Of a DNA stretch of 64,000 nt, positions 25,445 through 36,514 are shown one piece after another. The position numbers and the translations under genes are program-made. Position 1 is the stretch's first letter; each line of letters opens with the position of its first letter. Below the pieces are notes generated by a model, which was not told where the DNA came from, made no database searches, and worked only from the letters and a program-made list of their open reading frames with translations. The stretch comes from Plantago ovata (taxonomy: Eukaryota; Streptophyta; Magnoliopsida; Lamiales; Plantaginaceae). The stretch is taken from the NCBI GenBank assembly GCA_028274465.1, contig CM051456.1:120854880-120918879 (forward strand). Direction: 5' to 3'.

Positions 25445-26100
25445 CTAAACCATGAATTTTGGTACAGATTTTCCTTTGTTATCATCTCCACCTGCATTCA
25501 AGCAACAATAAGCAAGATGAGTTGGTACTTGGCTGAACAGAATAGTTATACTATAATGGCACAAAATCTTATCTTTCCGCATTCAAAACTACTTCCCATT
25601 TATTTTGTTGAAATTTTCAAGGCTCCTTTGACCTCAAATTAATCCTAATCGTACCCAAAAAAGTAACTAAAACCCAGTAAGTCCCAAAAAACAGCGTATT
25701 AATCAACGGAAAAGGCAACTCAATGATGCTACAGTACAAACACAACGGCAAAATGTACAACTTGCGCAGCACGATGTACAACAACAGGTAAGGCAATGAA
25801 ATTACCAGAAATTACAGGTGCAGCTTCGCCGTAGATAGACTTGAGGGTTGAAAGAGGAACGAGGGCATTATGGGAGTTTGATTCAGCGTCAGCGTAAAGA
25901 TTCTGCTTCCATTCCCAAATGGTTTTGGTCATGGCCTTGTTGGCTTTGACTAGGGAGTCCTTCTCTGTCTGAAGCTGCTCAATCGATTTCTGCTGCACCA
26001 TTGATCGAACGGAAAGCACGCCGAAAGTGGTAGCTATAAGGACGTTGATCGTCACATTGCTGTTCGCCACACGATTCAGTAGGTTCGCGGCTCTCTCCAT
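25445..26100 (-). CDS. Small conserved one-helix membrane protein, unknown function
   Basis: Exon 1 is 25806-26100 and exon 2 is 25445-25491. They join in phase 1 to give 113 residues. It starts MERAANLLNRVANSNVTINV, and residues about 17-31 (INVLIATTFGVLSVR) form a single hydrophobic helix. Then come a charged, coiled-coil-like stretch (IEQLQTEKDSLVKANKAM), a KTIWEWKQNLYADAES segment, LVPLSTLKSIYGEAAPV, and a hydrophilic tail GDDNKGKSVPKFMV. I remember similar short proteins in many plant genomes but no assigned function. The topology suggests an organelle or ER membrane anchor with a helical domain on one side. Without splicing, exon 1 would run on into an intron-encoded tail, which is less plausible. 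Confidence 0.7.
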
Positions 26101-26590
26101 TTTCTGCTTTACCGTGCTGCTATGTGTCTCTGCAACTGGTATTTATTTTTCCCTCTTTGGTGGCCTATGGAGGAGAGTAATATTACTGTAGGCTCAATGG
26201 GATGGGCTTAGATGGCGCAATGATAAAAGCCCAAATTCCATGAAGTCCAGCCCACTTGATTAGGCCTAGAAACAGCTTCCACCACTTGGTCCACCAGAGC
26301 CTACATGGTGTTTTTGGGAGAAAGTGAAACGGTCTACCTTTAAATTCGATGTTCGATTTAACTAATTTTTAAAGTTTATCTCAAATTGAATATCACTCTT
26401 GGCATCAATATCCAATCACCTTTGGTAAATATATGGGATATATGTAGTTGGGTTTTAGAGGTGAACGTCATGAATAGTGGGTGGTTGTGAATTACGTACA
26501 CATATAAAATTATTTCAAAAAGTTGAATGAATACTTCTAATTATCGCAAACATTACATATAAATTTACTTATTACTCCTACTGTTTTCGA
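26101..26590. other. Upstream region of small membrane-protein gene
   Basis: Promoter and 5' UTR of the minus-strand gene. No further gene is visible. Confidence 0.5.
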
Positions 26591-26985
26591 GGGGGGGGGG
26601 GGGTCCACAAAATGAGTGGAGTGCATTCCAACCACTCCATAGTGTGGATATTATATACATCATCTACTTTTACTATCAAGACCACCAACTCAATAAATGG
26701 TATTATGTTCCGCCTTTGTTGGGCGCATCCATAAAATAGGTCAGGTGCATTCCAAACCCCCCTCGCATCCCCACATAGTGTCGTTACTATATACTCTATC
26801 TACTTTCTACTATCCCATGACACATGAGACCACCAACCCAATAATCGATGAGATTGTATTATGTTCCGCCATTGTTGGATGCGCACGTAAAGTTAGTCGG
26901 ATGCATTCCTCCAACCACCCCCATTGCGTCGATATTATACACACCAATCTACTTTCTACTATCTCATAGGGACCACCAACACAAT
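26590..26985. repeat. Imperfect tandem repeat, about 157-bp unit
   Basis: Two full units start at about 26699 and 26856 (each with TATTATGTTCCGCC, a GTGCATTCC- or ATGCATTCC-type block, TCTACTTTCTACTATC and GACCACCAAC). A partial unit precedes them at about 26600. A run of 13 G lies at 26590-26602. No coding function is evident. Confidence 0.75.
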
Positions 26986-27627
26986 CCTGGGAATATGAGT
27001 TGTCAAAAACAATAATGACAAATCATATTTTGTTATTTTTTTCTTCTTTAAAAAACAATCATAACCTTCAGTTTGTTCTCATAAATGTTGGTAGGCTAAT
27101 GTAACTCACATGATCACGATCATAACTTAATGTGCACAAAATCCTCCTCAAGAGGTCGAACTTGATTATAGTTTGTGAGCGAGGCTATTGATACTAATTG
27201 AGTGAAAGAATCATCTTTATACCCTATGTGCATGAAAAATGAAATGACTTTTGGTCAAATTTAGATATTTAATCCGATAGAACCATCTCAATATATAATT
27301 CTGTTCACTTGTTTATTTTTATTTTATATGTATACCTTTATATTCGGTCTACCACTACACTTTAAACTTATAAAATAACAAACAAAACAAAAGTATAAAT
27401 AAAAAAAGTAATATTATGAAACAGGTGTCACAGTTTCCGTGTAAACAGAGTTTGGGCCTGATTTGGTGTTAATGGGCCTTCTTGTACTGTTCCCAATGAA
27501 GTCATCGTTCTTTCATTTCTGAAGTCAGGAATCTCTCTCTATCCAGTATCCAGTTACGTCAACTCCCAAAGCTCAAAACGGCGACGTACGATCATCCAGC
27601 CACCATTTTCTTCTTGCAGCTGCAGCA
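26986..27627. promoter_or_regulatory. Upstream region of the SGT-like gene
   Basis: This region between the tandem repeat and the start codon at 27628 must contain the SGT-like promoter. A CT-rich segment at about 27533-27545 is typical of plant 5' UTRs. I cannot pick a TATA box with confidence. Confidence 0.4.
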
Positions 27628-30600
27628 ATGTCATCCAAACTCAAAACTGACTCTCCCCTCTCCCGCCGTATAGCTAGCTCCTTCCTCCGTTTCCTCAGCT
27701 CAGGTACACAATCCAACCCCACCGTATCATCTGTTAATTTATTTACCCTGTTTTTCAATCAGATCACTTGCTGTTGCTTAATCGCAGCTAATTTAGGTTT
27801 ATATCAGTCTACTTTACTCAGTCGTTCAAAGTTCTGCTTTCGATCTCGAAATTAGCTCTTACTTTTTTTCTTTCCCTTTTTGCGTGCTGATTAAATAAAG
27901 CTGTTGTACAGTTGAACCCTCAGCTGGAGTTGACGCTGAGTCGCTTGATGTTGCAAGGGACTGTCTGGAGGAGGTTTTCAAGGTTGATCAGTCGAGTGGC
28001 GATTCTTTGATTGACATTTTTAGTTCTCGAGAATTCAATGTAGCTCAAAATGAGGGGTTATCTGATGTGCCCATTACTTCGCCGGGGAACTTTGAAGGAG
28101 TTGCACAGGCGTCCGGATCAGCGGTGATTTTCTGTCTCTACTCTTGAGTTTTTATTTTTAAATAAATGTTCAGTGATCAAGATTTTGTTGAACTTGCCTT
28201 GGTAAGTATGGAATTAGTTTCACTGACATTTATGGTTTTACCAAAATCAGGGACAAAGCAGCAAGACAGAGCCACATCTTCGAGGTTAGTTTAAGCATTT
28301 CATTGTATGAGCTATAACCCTGTTTGTCTTGATGAAAACTATAGGGTTATCTAGAAGTTGGCATCTTTTTGTTTGTTCTGATTGATAACTTCTAGTTTAC
28401 ATTGGCAGAAAAAGATGAATTATTTGGACAATTCTTTGGTGCTCTCGAGAAGATCCACTATTTTAGAAGAATGCCAGATGGCAGTGATGATCAGAGCCAG
28501 TTGGATAGAGCAACTTATCTATTTCACAACACTATTGAGGTACGGTACATTTAAGCAGTTTCATCTGTGATCTATATACAGAGTTCTCTGTTTTGATAAG
28601 AATCAGATGAACTTATCCGTACAACTAACTGCATCTTTGTGTACAGTATATGTTATCCGTATATTGGAATTTTAGGTATATCTGTAGTTGGAAACTGTAG
28701 TTCCATATTGGGACTTGCAAAGTTTTGGCATGGGAATTTAATTGATTTGGTAACCACATACCTTGAAATTCATGATTATGGAATTAATCCTGGCGGAGAT
28801 AATTGGGTGAACGTTAAAACAGATAATGTGGCTTAGCTAAAAGGAAATTAATTTCCCATAAGAAAGAAGACATTTTTACTGAGTAGTATATTTGAAGGGA
28901 TGTTCTTTCCCAAGTAAGTAGAAAAAATCCACATTTCCTTGTTTGATTGCTTAGAAGCACAACCTTGGATATGTGAGGTGGCAACTATGAGCTCATTCAA
29001 GCATTTCTACAAACACCTTATACTCATTTCATCCTCCTCACGATGACAAATTCTGGAGCTCAATCTCTACTCTTTAGCGGCTAGCTAAATATTCACCAAC
29101 AAGCTTGGAGCTGACCTAAATCTCAAAATCCCATGATTCTGCATAGTATCAACAATTCCAAGAACACTCCATGGACTGACTGAAGATTTAATGGAGAAAT
29201 TGCAGGGAAATTGGCCATGTGTAGCACATTATAATGGCATGAAAAGCATTTAAATATCTGCATTTCCATTGTCTGTAATGATTCGCTTTTCATGCCATAA
29301 TGTCATTTTATTGGCCAGCCAATGGGTTGTGTTCCATTAAATCACATGATAATCGCATGAAAAGTATGTGACCATACAGAGAAATTTTGTTGTCAATTTT
29401 AAAATCATGGAAGAATTCGGACCCAGGAGCGAAAAAGGAACAAGGGAGTGATGGAGGATGAAAGTGGTGTTCTAAATAGTGAAGATTTAATGGAGGATGG
29501 GATTTGTGTTCTAGATAGTGAAGCGTTAATGGAGGATGGGAGTTGTGTTTTAGATAGTGAAACTTTAATGGAGGATGGAAAGAAGAGGCCTCATTTAATT
29601 AATATTAAAAGGGACAGGTGAAAATTGTCCAATTTGAAAGAGGAAAATTTTGGGTGTTTTTTCTTTTGTGTGTAAATTGTTTTTGCCGTTTTCCTAGTGA
29701 ACGAAACAAGGAAAACTAGTGGAGTCAACGGGTCAAAGTTTCTTTTCCTAGTGGACCAAATGGGCTCGCAGGGACAGTTTGGATTCTGGTTCTGTTTCAT
29801 TTTACTGTCCTAGTATTATCACATAGAGTTCAGCCTGAGGAAGTCGAAACCAATGGTTACAGGAAATGCAAAAGGCAGGATGTGAAACATTTGACGGGAA
29901 AAACCTGGCGGAGACCTTCAAATCAGAAGGTACTTTCTCCTACTGTTTCAACTTTTTCTTTCCTTGGTTGTTGCTTACATTGTTTCATCTCGTAGTCTTT
30001 TAGAATTATTATTTACTTATCTTGCCGAAGCTATGGGAACTATTGTAGCTATCCTCATTTTTCTTCAGATAATACTCTTCTCATGATTCCAAAAGCTATG
30101 CTTTAATTTCAGTGCAGACACAGTAGCATAAATTTAGTAGCCATGAATTACCATCCAGGAGATGAAATTCGTTTTGACAGATTGCAATATGCTAAAGTAT
30201 TGTCATTCAGCGATATCTCCTTATCATGGCCATGCTTTTTCCGATGCTTTGTCTGTTATATTTGTTCTATGGTTTGTATGGATTGTGTTCAAGTATCATG
30301 ATAGCTGATATCGGCCAAGTTTCCTAGTTTACTTTCTAACTATCAACATCATAAAGGAATTATGTTTCCCTCATGTTGATGTGCCATGTGATATATATAC
30401 CTTTCTTTGTCAGGTAACAAGGCCATGCAGTCTAAAGTTTACTCTGAGGCAATTGAGCTCTACACTTTTGCTATCGCACTGTTCGGAGACAATGCAGTTT
30501 ACTATTGCAACAGGTTCTATGCATATTTAATTCATTGTGGTCTTGGGTTTTGTTCTAGTTTATTGCTTTTAAGTAACTTACTTGAAGAGAGCATATAAAA

Positions 30601-32977
30601 GTTGTTTGGACCAGAACTTGACGCTATTTTTTGTGTTTTCTGTGTGTAAGTTGATCACTTAATCTTTTTTCTTTCAGGGCGGCGGCTTACACCCAGATAC
30701 GCCGATATACCGAAGCAGTTAATGATTGTCTGAAATCCATAGACATCAATCCAAACTATAGTAAGGCATACAGTCGTTTAGGATTTGCGTACTATGCACA
30801 AGGGAGGTATAGAGAAGCAATCGACAGAGGATTTAAAAGAGGTAGGTTGTCACAATTATGTTTGATTGGGATATTTACATTTTACACCTGGAGTCATCCA
30901 TCAATAGCCAAGCCTCATATTATTATATAAACTATAAAGGGTCCAATCATGGAAAACCTCATCAGTTGGCAGATACAAAATATTACCGGAATCTCTTGGG
31001 TTTAGTTCATGATGCTCTTGGAATCTTTTCACTGTCGGTTCAATTCCTTTTGTTGAAGCTCTTATATAAAATCAGTTTGTCTAAGTCATTCTTCGAATCT
31101 TGGTTATGTCCCCTTTTCATTCATTCGAATTGTTTGGAATTTCCTTTCTTTGTAGACTGAGGTGTTCCATTTGGCACCATATCTTTCCTTTAAATTTTTG
31201 GGGTGCTCACTAAACATATTGAGATTGAATGGTACTTTATCCTCAAAGACTCTGGACACCCAAGTTATATCACCATCTCATAATACGAAAGAGAATCTCA
31301 GGTGGTGGATTATATTAACAAAGATACAGGGAGTTATAAGGTGGTCCAGTGGTAAGGGTGTTGGAGTAGCAAACTAGCAATGGGAGATTGGGGGTTCGAA
31401 CCCCGACGGAGACATAAGGTTGGTAATGTATAGGTGTATTTGGAGTTATAAGGTGGTGAAGTAGTAGTGTGGGAATAGGAGTAGGGTAGTTTGATTTGCC
31501 GTTTCAAAAAAAAAAACTCTTAACAAAGATATTCTCTTGAATGACACAAGCAAATTGATGTTGGCCAATGGACCATCAATTTCTGGGTGATGTCAAAGAT
31601 TAACTGAATTATTGTTTCACAGCAGTGGCATACATTAGTACCAATGGGTCATGATACTAATTATTCGATATATATTGTCGCATCACACTCGAATCCAGGC
31701 ATTGGGTGCGTTCATGATGCACCTTTTGTAGACCTGGTTTAGGTAATCATCTTCTATTCTCCTTCTCATGTTTGGGGATGGGATGATATCTGTGTCGTTC
31801 TTCCCCTGATAAGGGAAAATTGCGCACCCTACACAACTCACTTAAGGTGTCCTCAATGATATTTGAACCTTGCACTTTGTAAAAACCATACCCAAGCTGT
31901 TTACAACTTGAGGTGACCCTTGGGGCACAATGGGGCTTTAATTGCTGCACTATCTTTTTCGGTGGACTTACATGCCATGAAAACATTGCTAGACTTCTCA
32001 GCTTGTTTTTTTAAATGTACTACTCATTTTTTGTTTGAAAATATTGGTTGTTGGGGCCAATCGGGTAATTACCAAGCGATCCTCCTTCCTGATGAATGCA
32101 TTGTGTTCCGTGGCAGCATTGCAGCTAGATCCTAATAATGCATCTGTGAAGGAAAATATCCAGGTCAGTTGATAGTTCTTATTTGTAGTAGAATTATTTT
32201 TATATGTGGTGGTATTGAAGTATAGTTAAACGAATTGATCTGTAGGCTGCGGAACAGAAATTGAGAGCACGGCGGATGGCACGATTTGCTCAGGTTATAC
32301 ATCCTTCAACTACATTCAATGCCTGGAAAGATTGATTTTAGGAATTACTACATGCTTGTTTGGGCCATCTTTTACCTGTTTGTTAGACCATGTCTTTGTG
32401 TGGGCTTTAAGTTTAGGCTAGTTGGGACTTGGGAGGAAAGTAAAATTTCAATTTGTGGTATGAGTTGATGATATGGGTTATTTGGTACTTTTCAACTTTG
32501 TGGGTTTTGGAGTATTTGGGCAACTTTGAGGGGTCTCAGCTGGTACGTTGTCACAAAATAACGGCAAAGAAGACATTTGTGCTTCAAAGTGACTCAATGA
32601 ATCTCTAATTGAGCTAATTACTTGAATTGTTTCTTCAATCTCCTGTACAGAGTTCGAATTTCACTAGTGATGGAGGCAGTTCAAGAAGTGATTCTACAGA
32701 ACAGTCACCCGTGTTCAATGGCCGTCCTGAGGACATAACGAGCTTGGTAATCAACATGAATGGCAATGGATTCCATTCTGAAAATGGACCTGATGGAGCT
32801 GGTGCGCAAAATGAGCCGGGGATTAGAATAAATGGCAGTGACAGGAGTGTGAATCTCAGTGATCTGCCCGAGGATGTAGCCAGCGCTCTTAGGTCTATGA
32901 TGGGCGGAATGTTCACAGGAGTAAATCCTCACGGGAATCAACAAAATGGTAGCAACGGAAGACCAGCAGCGAGCTGA
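27628..32977 (+). CDS. SGT-type small glutamine-rich TPR co-chaperone
   Basis: Ten exons: 27628-27703, 27912-28123, 28251-28284, 28409-28539, 29863-29929, 30414-30513, 30678-30841, 32117-32163, 32246-32293, 32651-32977. All are in phase, giving 401 residues. The N-terminal SGTA homodimerisation-like region (LSRRIASSFLRFLSS; ESLDVARDCLEEVFKVD) is interrupted by an acidic linker. KNLAETFKSEGNKAMQSKVY opens three TPRs at about residues 166-285, with the carboxylate-clamp-like NRAAAYTQ and KAYSRLGFAYYAQGRYREAI. The C-terminal tail is Asn/Ser/Gly-rich with SDLPEDVASALRSMMGGMF. SGT proteins bind HSP70/HSP90 and handle hydrophobic or tail-anchored clients in the cytosol. The plant counterpart I recall is Arabidopsis TPR8 (At4g08320). 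Two introns over 1 kb hold repeats and a SINE. The alternative acceptor at 29834 was rejected because it breaks the frame. Confidence 0.9.
29215..29310. repeat. Intronic inverted repeat
   Basis: ATAATGGCATGAAAAGC on the left pairs with GCTTTTCATGCCATAATG on the right around a loop of about 45 bases, inside the long fourth intron of the SGT-like gene. It may be a small MITE or a hairpin-forming remnant. No target duplication was identified. Confidence 0.6.
29448..29621 (+). repeat. In-frame 39-bp tandem repeat with a short open frame
   Basis: Three units of 39 bases start at 29448, 29487 and 29526, with a partial fourth at 29565. The unit length is a multiple of three and one frame stays open from ATG 29451 to TGA 29619-29621. 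It gives 56 residues built of a 13-residue acidic repeat (LMEDGICVLDSEA, LMEDGSCVLDSET). It lies within an intron of the SGT-like gene. I do not recognise it, and it could be a remnant of an inserted gene fragment. Confidence 0.5.
31327..31519 (+). mobile_element. tRNA-derived SINE with 12-bp target duplication
   Basis: The A-box-like GTGGTCCAGTGGTAAGGG lies at 31341-31358 and the B-box GGGGTTCGAACCCC at about 31391-31404. The element ends in an A run at 31506-31516. The perfect direct repeat TTAACAAAGATA flanks it at 31315-31326 and 31520-31531. It is inserted in the seventh intron of the SGT-like gene in the sense orientation. Confidence 0.88.
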
Positions 32978-33600
32978 ACACCTGCTAAACGCACTGTAGA
33001 TTTCAACCCCAAGTTGATTTTGTAACATATGGGAGGGAAAGGTGCAACTGCGCATTTCAGTGTATTTTTCTTGTAAAATTTGTTGTGGGGAATGAGTTCA
33101 TGAGGTGTTTACAGATATAATCTTAAAGAATTTGCATAACCAGTGAATGATTTCCATGTTCATGCATGCATCAGGATTTCCATGATCATGAGAATGACAA
33201 AACCTAAGTGGAAGAGAATGATTATCATATGTAATCAGACATGTCAATATGTAATGTTGTCTTATTGCTCTTGTTTAGGGCGCCCTACTGTTTCTTAAAT
33301 GAAGCACATTTTTACTTTGACAATTGTTGACGATTTTGCACTTGAAAATTAACAGTGTTTAGCTATGCACTTGAAAATTAGGACAGTGTTTAGCTACCTA
33401 AAGGTCGTGAACCAGAATACGAGATTCTAAAACCATCTCAAAGCAATAATAAATGTTATCACTTGGTATTTGAAGTTTGAACCATGATTTTTAAAGCTAC
33501 AATAATGTGTACCTATTTATCAAAACATATGATGCACACAATAGAAAGTATCGGGAAGGGAACACATCGGCTGATCTCTTATCAAGATAGTAGTAGTAGA
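32978..33600. other. SGT-like 3' UTR and spacer
   Basis: 3' UTR followed by a spacer of about 500 bases. A direct repeat of about 30 bases (GCACTTGAAAATTA ... CAGTGTTTAGCTA, about 33337 and 33368) is present. No gene. Confidence 0.55.
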
Positions 33601-34240
33601 TTTCGACAAATAGTCCATCCACCACCCAGGTAGTATTAATGTTACACTACCTTAAACTACCGATAATATCAAACCCTGTCAAAATCAAGAATTAGAAAAA
33701 CCCTACCTGTTGAAACAGCAGCACACAATTTCGGGAAAAATTCTTTTCTAGACATACTCCATAGAAGTCAAAATTTCAACACACAGGCAAATTCCAATAA
33801 ACCCAACATAATAATCACTCTAATCAAATAAGCTTTGCTAGCCGTTTCCCTAGATCCCCTTCTCCAATTGGACTCTCGTCCTTCTCAACCAAAAAGCTCA
33901 CATCTTTCCCATCAATGGGGATCATCTGACTCTCCAAACTGTTTGGATTCTAGTGATTTCAATAACCCAAAAACCTGTGAAAGGTACCATTTTTTTTGCT
34001 CGTTTCTAGTTTATAGGAATTAATTAGTGATCAATATATATGTTTCTTCTGTTAATTTATCGGGTCTGTGAAGAAACTACCTGTGCCAAGAAGTTTTGGA
34101 TCTTTTGTTGATTTGCTGATTTTATGGTTCAACTCGTTTGCTTATTTCATATAGGGAATTTGTTTATTGGAGTGATTCTTGTGCTGCTACAGTTGTTTAT
34201 GATGTGAATTTGGTCATTGGGGTGCAACTTGCAAGCTTAT
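33600..34240 (+). promoter_or_regulatory. Duplicated LACS9-type promoter and 5' leader, now upstream of PPR gene
   Basis: This stretch matches the region upstream of the intact LACS9 gene (about 40280-41200). Shared blocks are ACACTACCTTAAACT, CTCTCGTCCTTCTCA, TCATCTGACTCTCCAAACT, the leader-intron donor CTGTGAAAGGTAC (33975-33987 versus 40952-40964), GAAACTACCT and the final GATGTGAATTTGGTCATTGG versus AATGTGAATTTGGTAATTGG. Similarity stops at GCTTAT (34235-34240), six bases before the PPR start codon. A short insertion at about 34153-34190 gives candidate splice acceptors that LACS9 lacks. It probably drives the PPR gene. Confidence 0.75.
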
Positions 34241-34245
34241 TCTCC

Positions 34246-35754
34246 ATGTACCGAATAGCTCGTTTCCGCCCCAGCAGCATTTACAAAGGGTGGTCATGTT
34301 TTAGGATTGTTTCTCGTAGTTTATGTAGTGGAACATTTAAGGGTGATGGCATCGAGAATGGGTTCGGGCGCGTTGAGGAGTTTATGCTTAATGAGTCGAG
34401 TGAAACTATGACATTTGAGGATAGCGCAGAGGAAATGGCTTCAGATTTGTATAATTCATTTGGTTCTTTGAGGGGCAATGGTAATGATGCTGATGTAGAT
34501 TGCCATCCGGGGAACTTAAATGTTAGAAAACATTTCGTTGAGGAGGAAAAAAGCAATGCTGCAAGGATTCTTGAAATTCTTCTTGAAGACGGTCCGGGAT
34601 TTGATGCGAGACCCGTTATAAACGATCTAGGTGTGAGAATTTCTGGTCTTCTTGTGAGACAAGTTCTTCTTGGTATCTTGAAGAACATAAATTATGTTAA
34701 CAGGAAGAGGTATGCGAAGCTAGGGTACAAGTTTTTTGTGTGGTCTGGTCAACAAGAGAGTTACAGACACATAGAAAATGCCTACCATATAATGTTGAAA
34801 ATCTTTTCTCAGTCTCAGGAATTCGGGGCGATGTGGAGATTAATCGATGAGATGATTGATAAAGGGTACCCCATTACTGCACGTACTTTCAATATTTTTA
34901 TTTGTGCTTGTGGTGAGGCTGTATTAGCTAGAAAAGTTATAGAGAGGTTTATCATGTCGAAGAACTTTAGTTATAGACCATTCAAACATTCGTACAATGC
35001 AATACTACATTCTCTTTTGACCCTACATCAGTACAGGTTGATTGAGTGGGTTTACCAGCGGATGTTGGGGGAAGGTCATTCACCAGATGTGTTAACCTAC
35101 AACATTATCATGTGTGCAAAGGTTCGGTTAGGGAAACTGGATCAGTTTCATGGATTACTTGATGAAATGGGGAGAAGTGGTTTCTCACCCGATTCTCATA
35201 CGTTTAATCTCCTTCTACATGTTCTCGGTAAGAGAGACAAAGGGTTAGAGGCATTGAAGCTTTTGAGTCACATGAAAGAAGTTGGTGTCGCTCCGAGTGT
35301 TCTTCACTTCACCACATTGATAGATGGGTTTAGCCGGGCTGGCGACATGGAAGCCTGCCGCCATTTCTTCAGTGATATGATTAACTACGGATGTGTGCCT
35401 GATGTCGTTTGTTATACTGTCATGATAACAGGTTACGTTGTGGAAGGTGAGTTTGATAAAGCTCAAAAGATGTTCAATCAGATGATTAATAAGGGGCACT
35501 TGCCTAATGTGTTTACGTACAACTCTATGATCCGTGGGCTTTGTATCTCTCAGAAATTTGAGGAGGCTTGTTTGATGTTCAAAGATATGGAATCAAAGGG
35601 AGTTACCCCCAATTTTCTCTTGTATTCTACATTGGTGGGTTTCCTTCAAAATGCGGGACGGCAGTCTGAAGCCCAGGAAGTTATAAAACATTTGGTGGAG
35701 AAGGGGCAGTATATTCATCTCCTGGGAAAAATCGAAACTTATCAGAGGTTCTAA
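34246..35754 (+). CDS. P-class pentatricopeptide repeat protein, probably mitochondrial
   Basis: Intronless, 502 residues from ATG 34246 to TAA. I chose this start over an in-frame codon at 34138 because the latter lies in the LACS9-derived leader, and from 34246 the N-terminus is basic and Ser/Arg-rich (MYRIARFRPSSIYKGWSCFR), like a mitochondrial presequence. After an acidic linker comes VRQVLLGILKNINYVNRKRY. From about residue 175 there are roughly nine 35-residue PPR motifs, for example DVLTYNIIMCAKVRLGKLDQ, SVLHFTTLIDGFSRAGDMEA, DVVCYTVMITGYVVEGEFDK and NVFTYNSMIRGLCISQKFEE. No E, DYW or SMR domain follows. P-class PPRs bind organelle RNA and affect stability, splicing or translation. Its closest relatives in memory are Arabidopsis At3g60050 and At1g55630. 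The RNA target is unknown. It lies inside a broken LACS9 copy. Confidence 0.9.
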   Translation: MYRIARFRPSSIYKGWSCFRIVSRSLCSGTFKGDGIENGFGRVEEFMLNESSETMTFEDSAEEMASDLYNSFGSLRGNGNDADVDCHPGNLNVRKHFVEEEKSNAARILEILLEDGPGFDARPVINDLGVRISGLLVRQVLLGILKNINYVNRKRYAKLGYKFFVWSGQQESYRHIENAYHIMLKIFSQSQEFGAMWRLIDEMIDKGYPITARTFNIFICACGEAVLARKVIERFIMSKNFSYRPFKHSYNAILHSLLTLHQYRLIEWVYQRMLGEGHSPDVLTYNIIMCAKVRLGKLDQFHGLLDEMGRSGFSPDSHTFNLLLHVLGKRDKGLEALKLLSHMKEVGVAPSVLHFTTLIDGFSRAGDMEACRHFFSDMINYGCVPDVVCYTVMITGYVVEGEFDKAQKMFNQMINKGHLPNVFTYNSMIRGLCISQKFEEACLMFKDMESKGVTPNFLLYSTLVGFLQNAGRQSEAQEVIKHLVEKGQYIHLLGKIETYQRF

Positions 35755-36514
35755 GCAATATGAAGTACATAAAATAGAGAAGAGCTTCTGTTATCTTCCA
35801 CTCCTTCGAAACATTTGTAAGTTTTGGCTAATCCAATTTTGAGTGTGATTATACAGATCTGACCATACGAAACAGTTAGAAATTTATTACATCGTGCATG
35901 ACTAGGTTCCTGCGTTATTGAGCATTGTTTTGCCTGAACACAGTTCTAGAATGATGTTTGCGTACTTTTTTTGTTGTAATTTGTGGAGCTATTCTATCAG
36001 TTTTAGCATTCTGCTTTTCCATAGGAGAACTCGATATCTTTCTCCTTTCTCTTGATCTGTTGGCTCATTGACGTTTCTGTCCTCAGTGAAATGTTGGTGT
36101 CAAGTCTGATCTTACATGCTGTTCTGGTGTGTTCGGATTTTATTTATTTATTTATTTTATAATGATTAGTGGGTAAAATAGAATCCAAAAATGACATTTT
36201 GAAGAAGACAATACTTGAACAAAAAGTGCTTATACTATTGAGCAGTAACATCATTGACCAGCTTTGTTGAATATGAAGAACAAAATTGTTGTGCAGTATA
36301 CGAGTTAATATATAGCCTGACAGATAATGGCTAACAAGTTGTACAATGTCTTTTGGTGGAGAATTAAAGAAACTATATGTCAGGTCCATATCCAGTACTA
36401 TTTTTGTATGTACAATCCTCTAGAATATGGAGATTATAGTGGTGTAGAGTAAAATGATCCATAAAATCAATGTTGATATCATGCAAATTAGAAAAATGTT
36501 GATCAAGAAAAAAC
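35755..36514. other. PPR 3' flank before the LACS9 pseudogene
   Basis: 3' UTR and flanking DNA of the PPR gene. I see no clear similarity to the LACS9 locus until about 36515. Confidence 0.5.

Noticed and set aside
31335-31410. tRNA-like A and B boxes that could be a tRNA gene
   Set aside because: No acceptor or anticodon stem forms, and the segment lies in a SINE bounded by a target duplication and an A tail.
34138-34245. Longer N-terminus for the PPR protein
   Set aside because: This part lies within the LACS9-derived leader, and the later methionine begins a good mitochondrial presequence.
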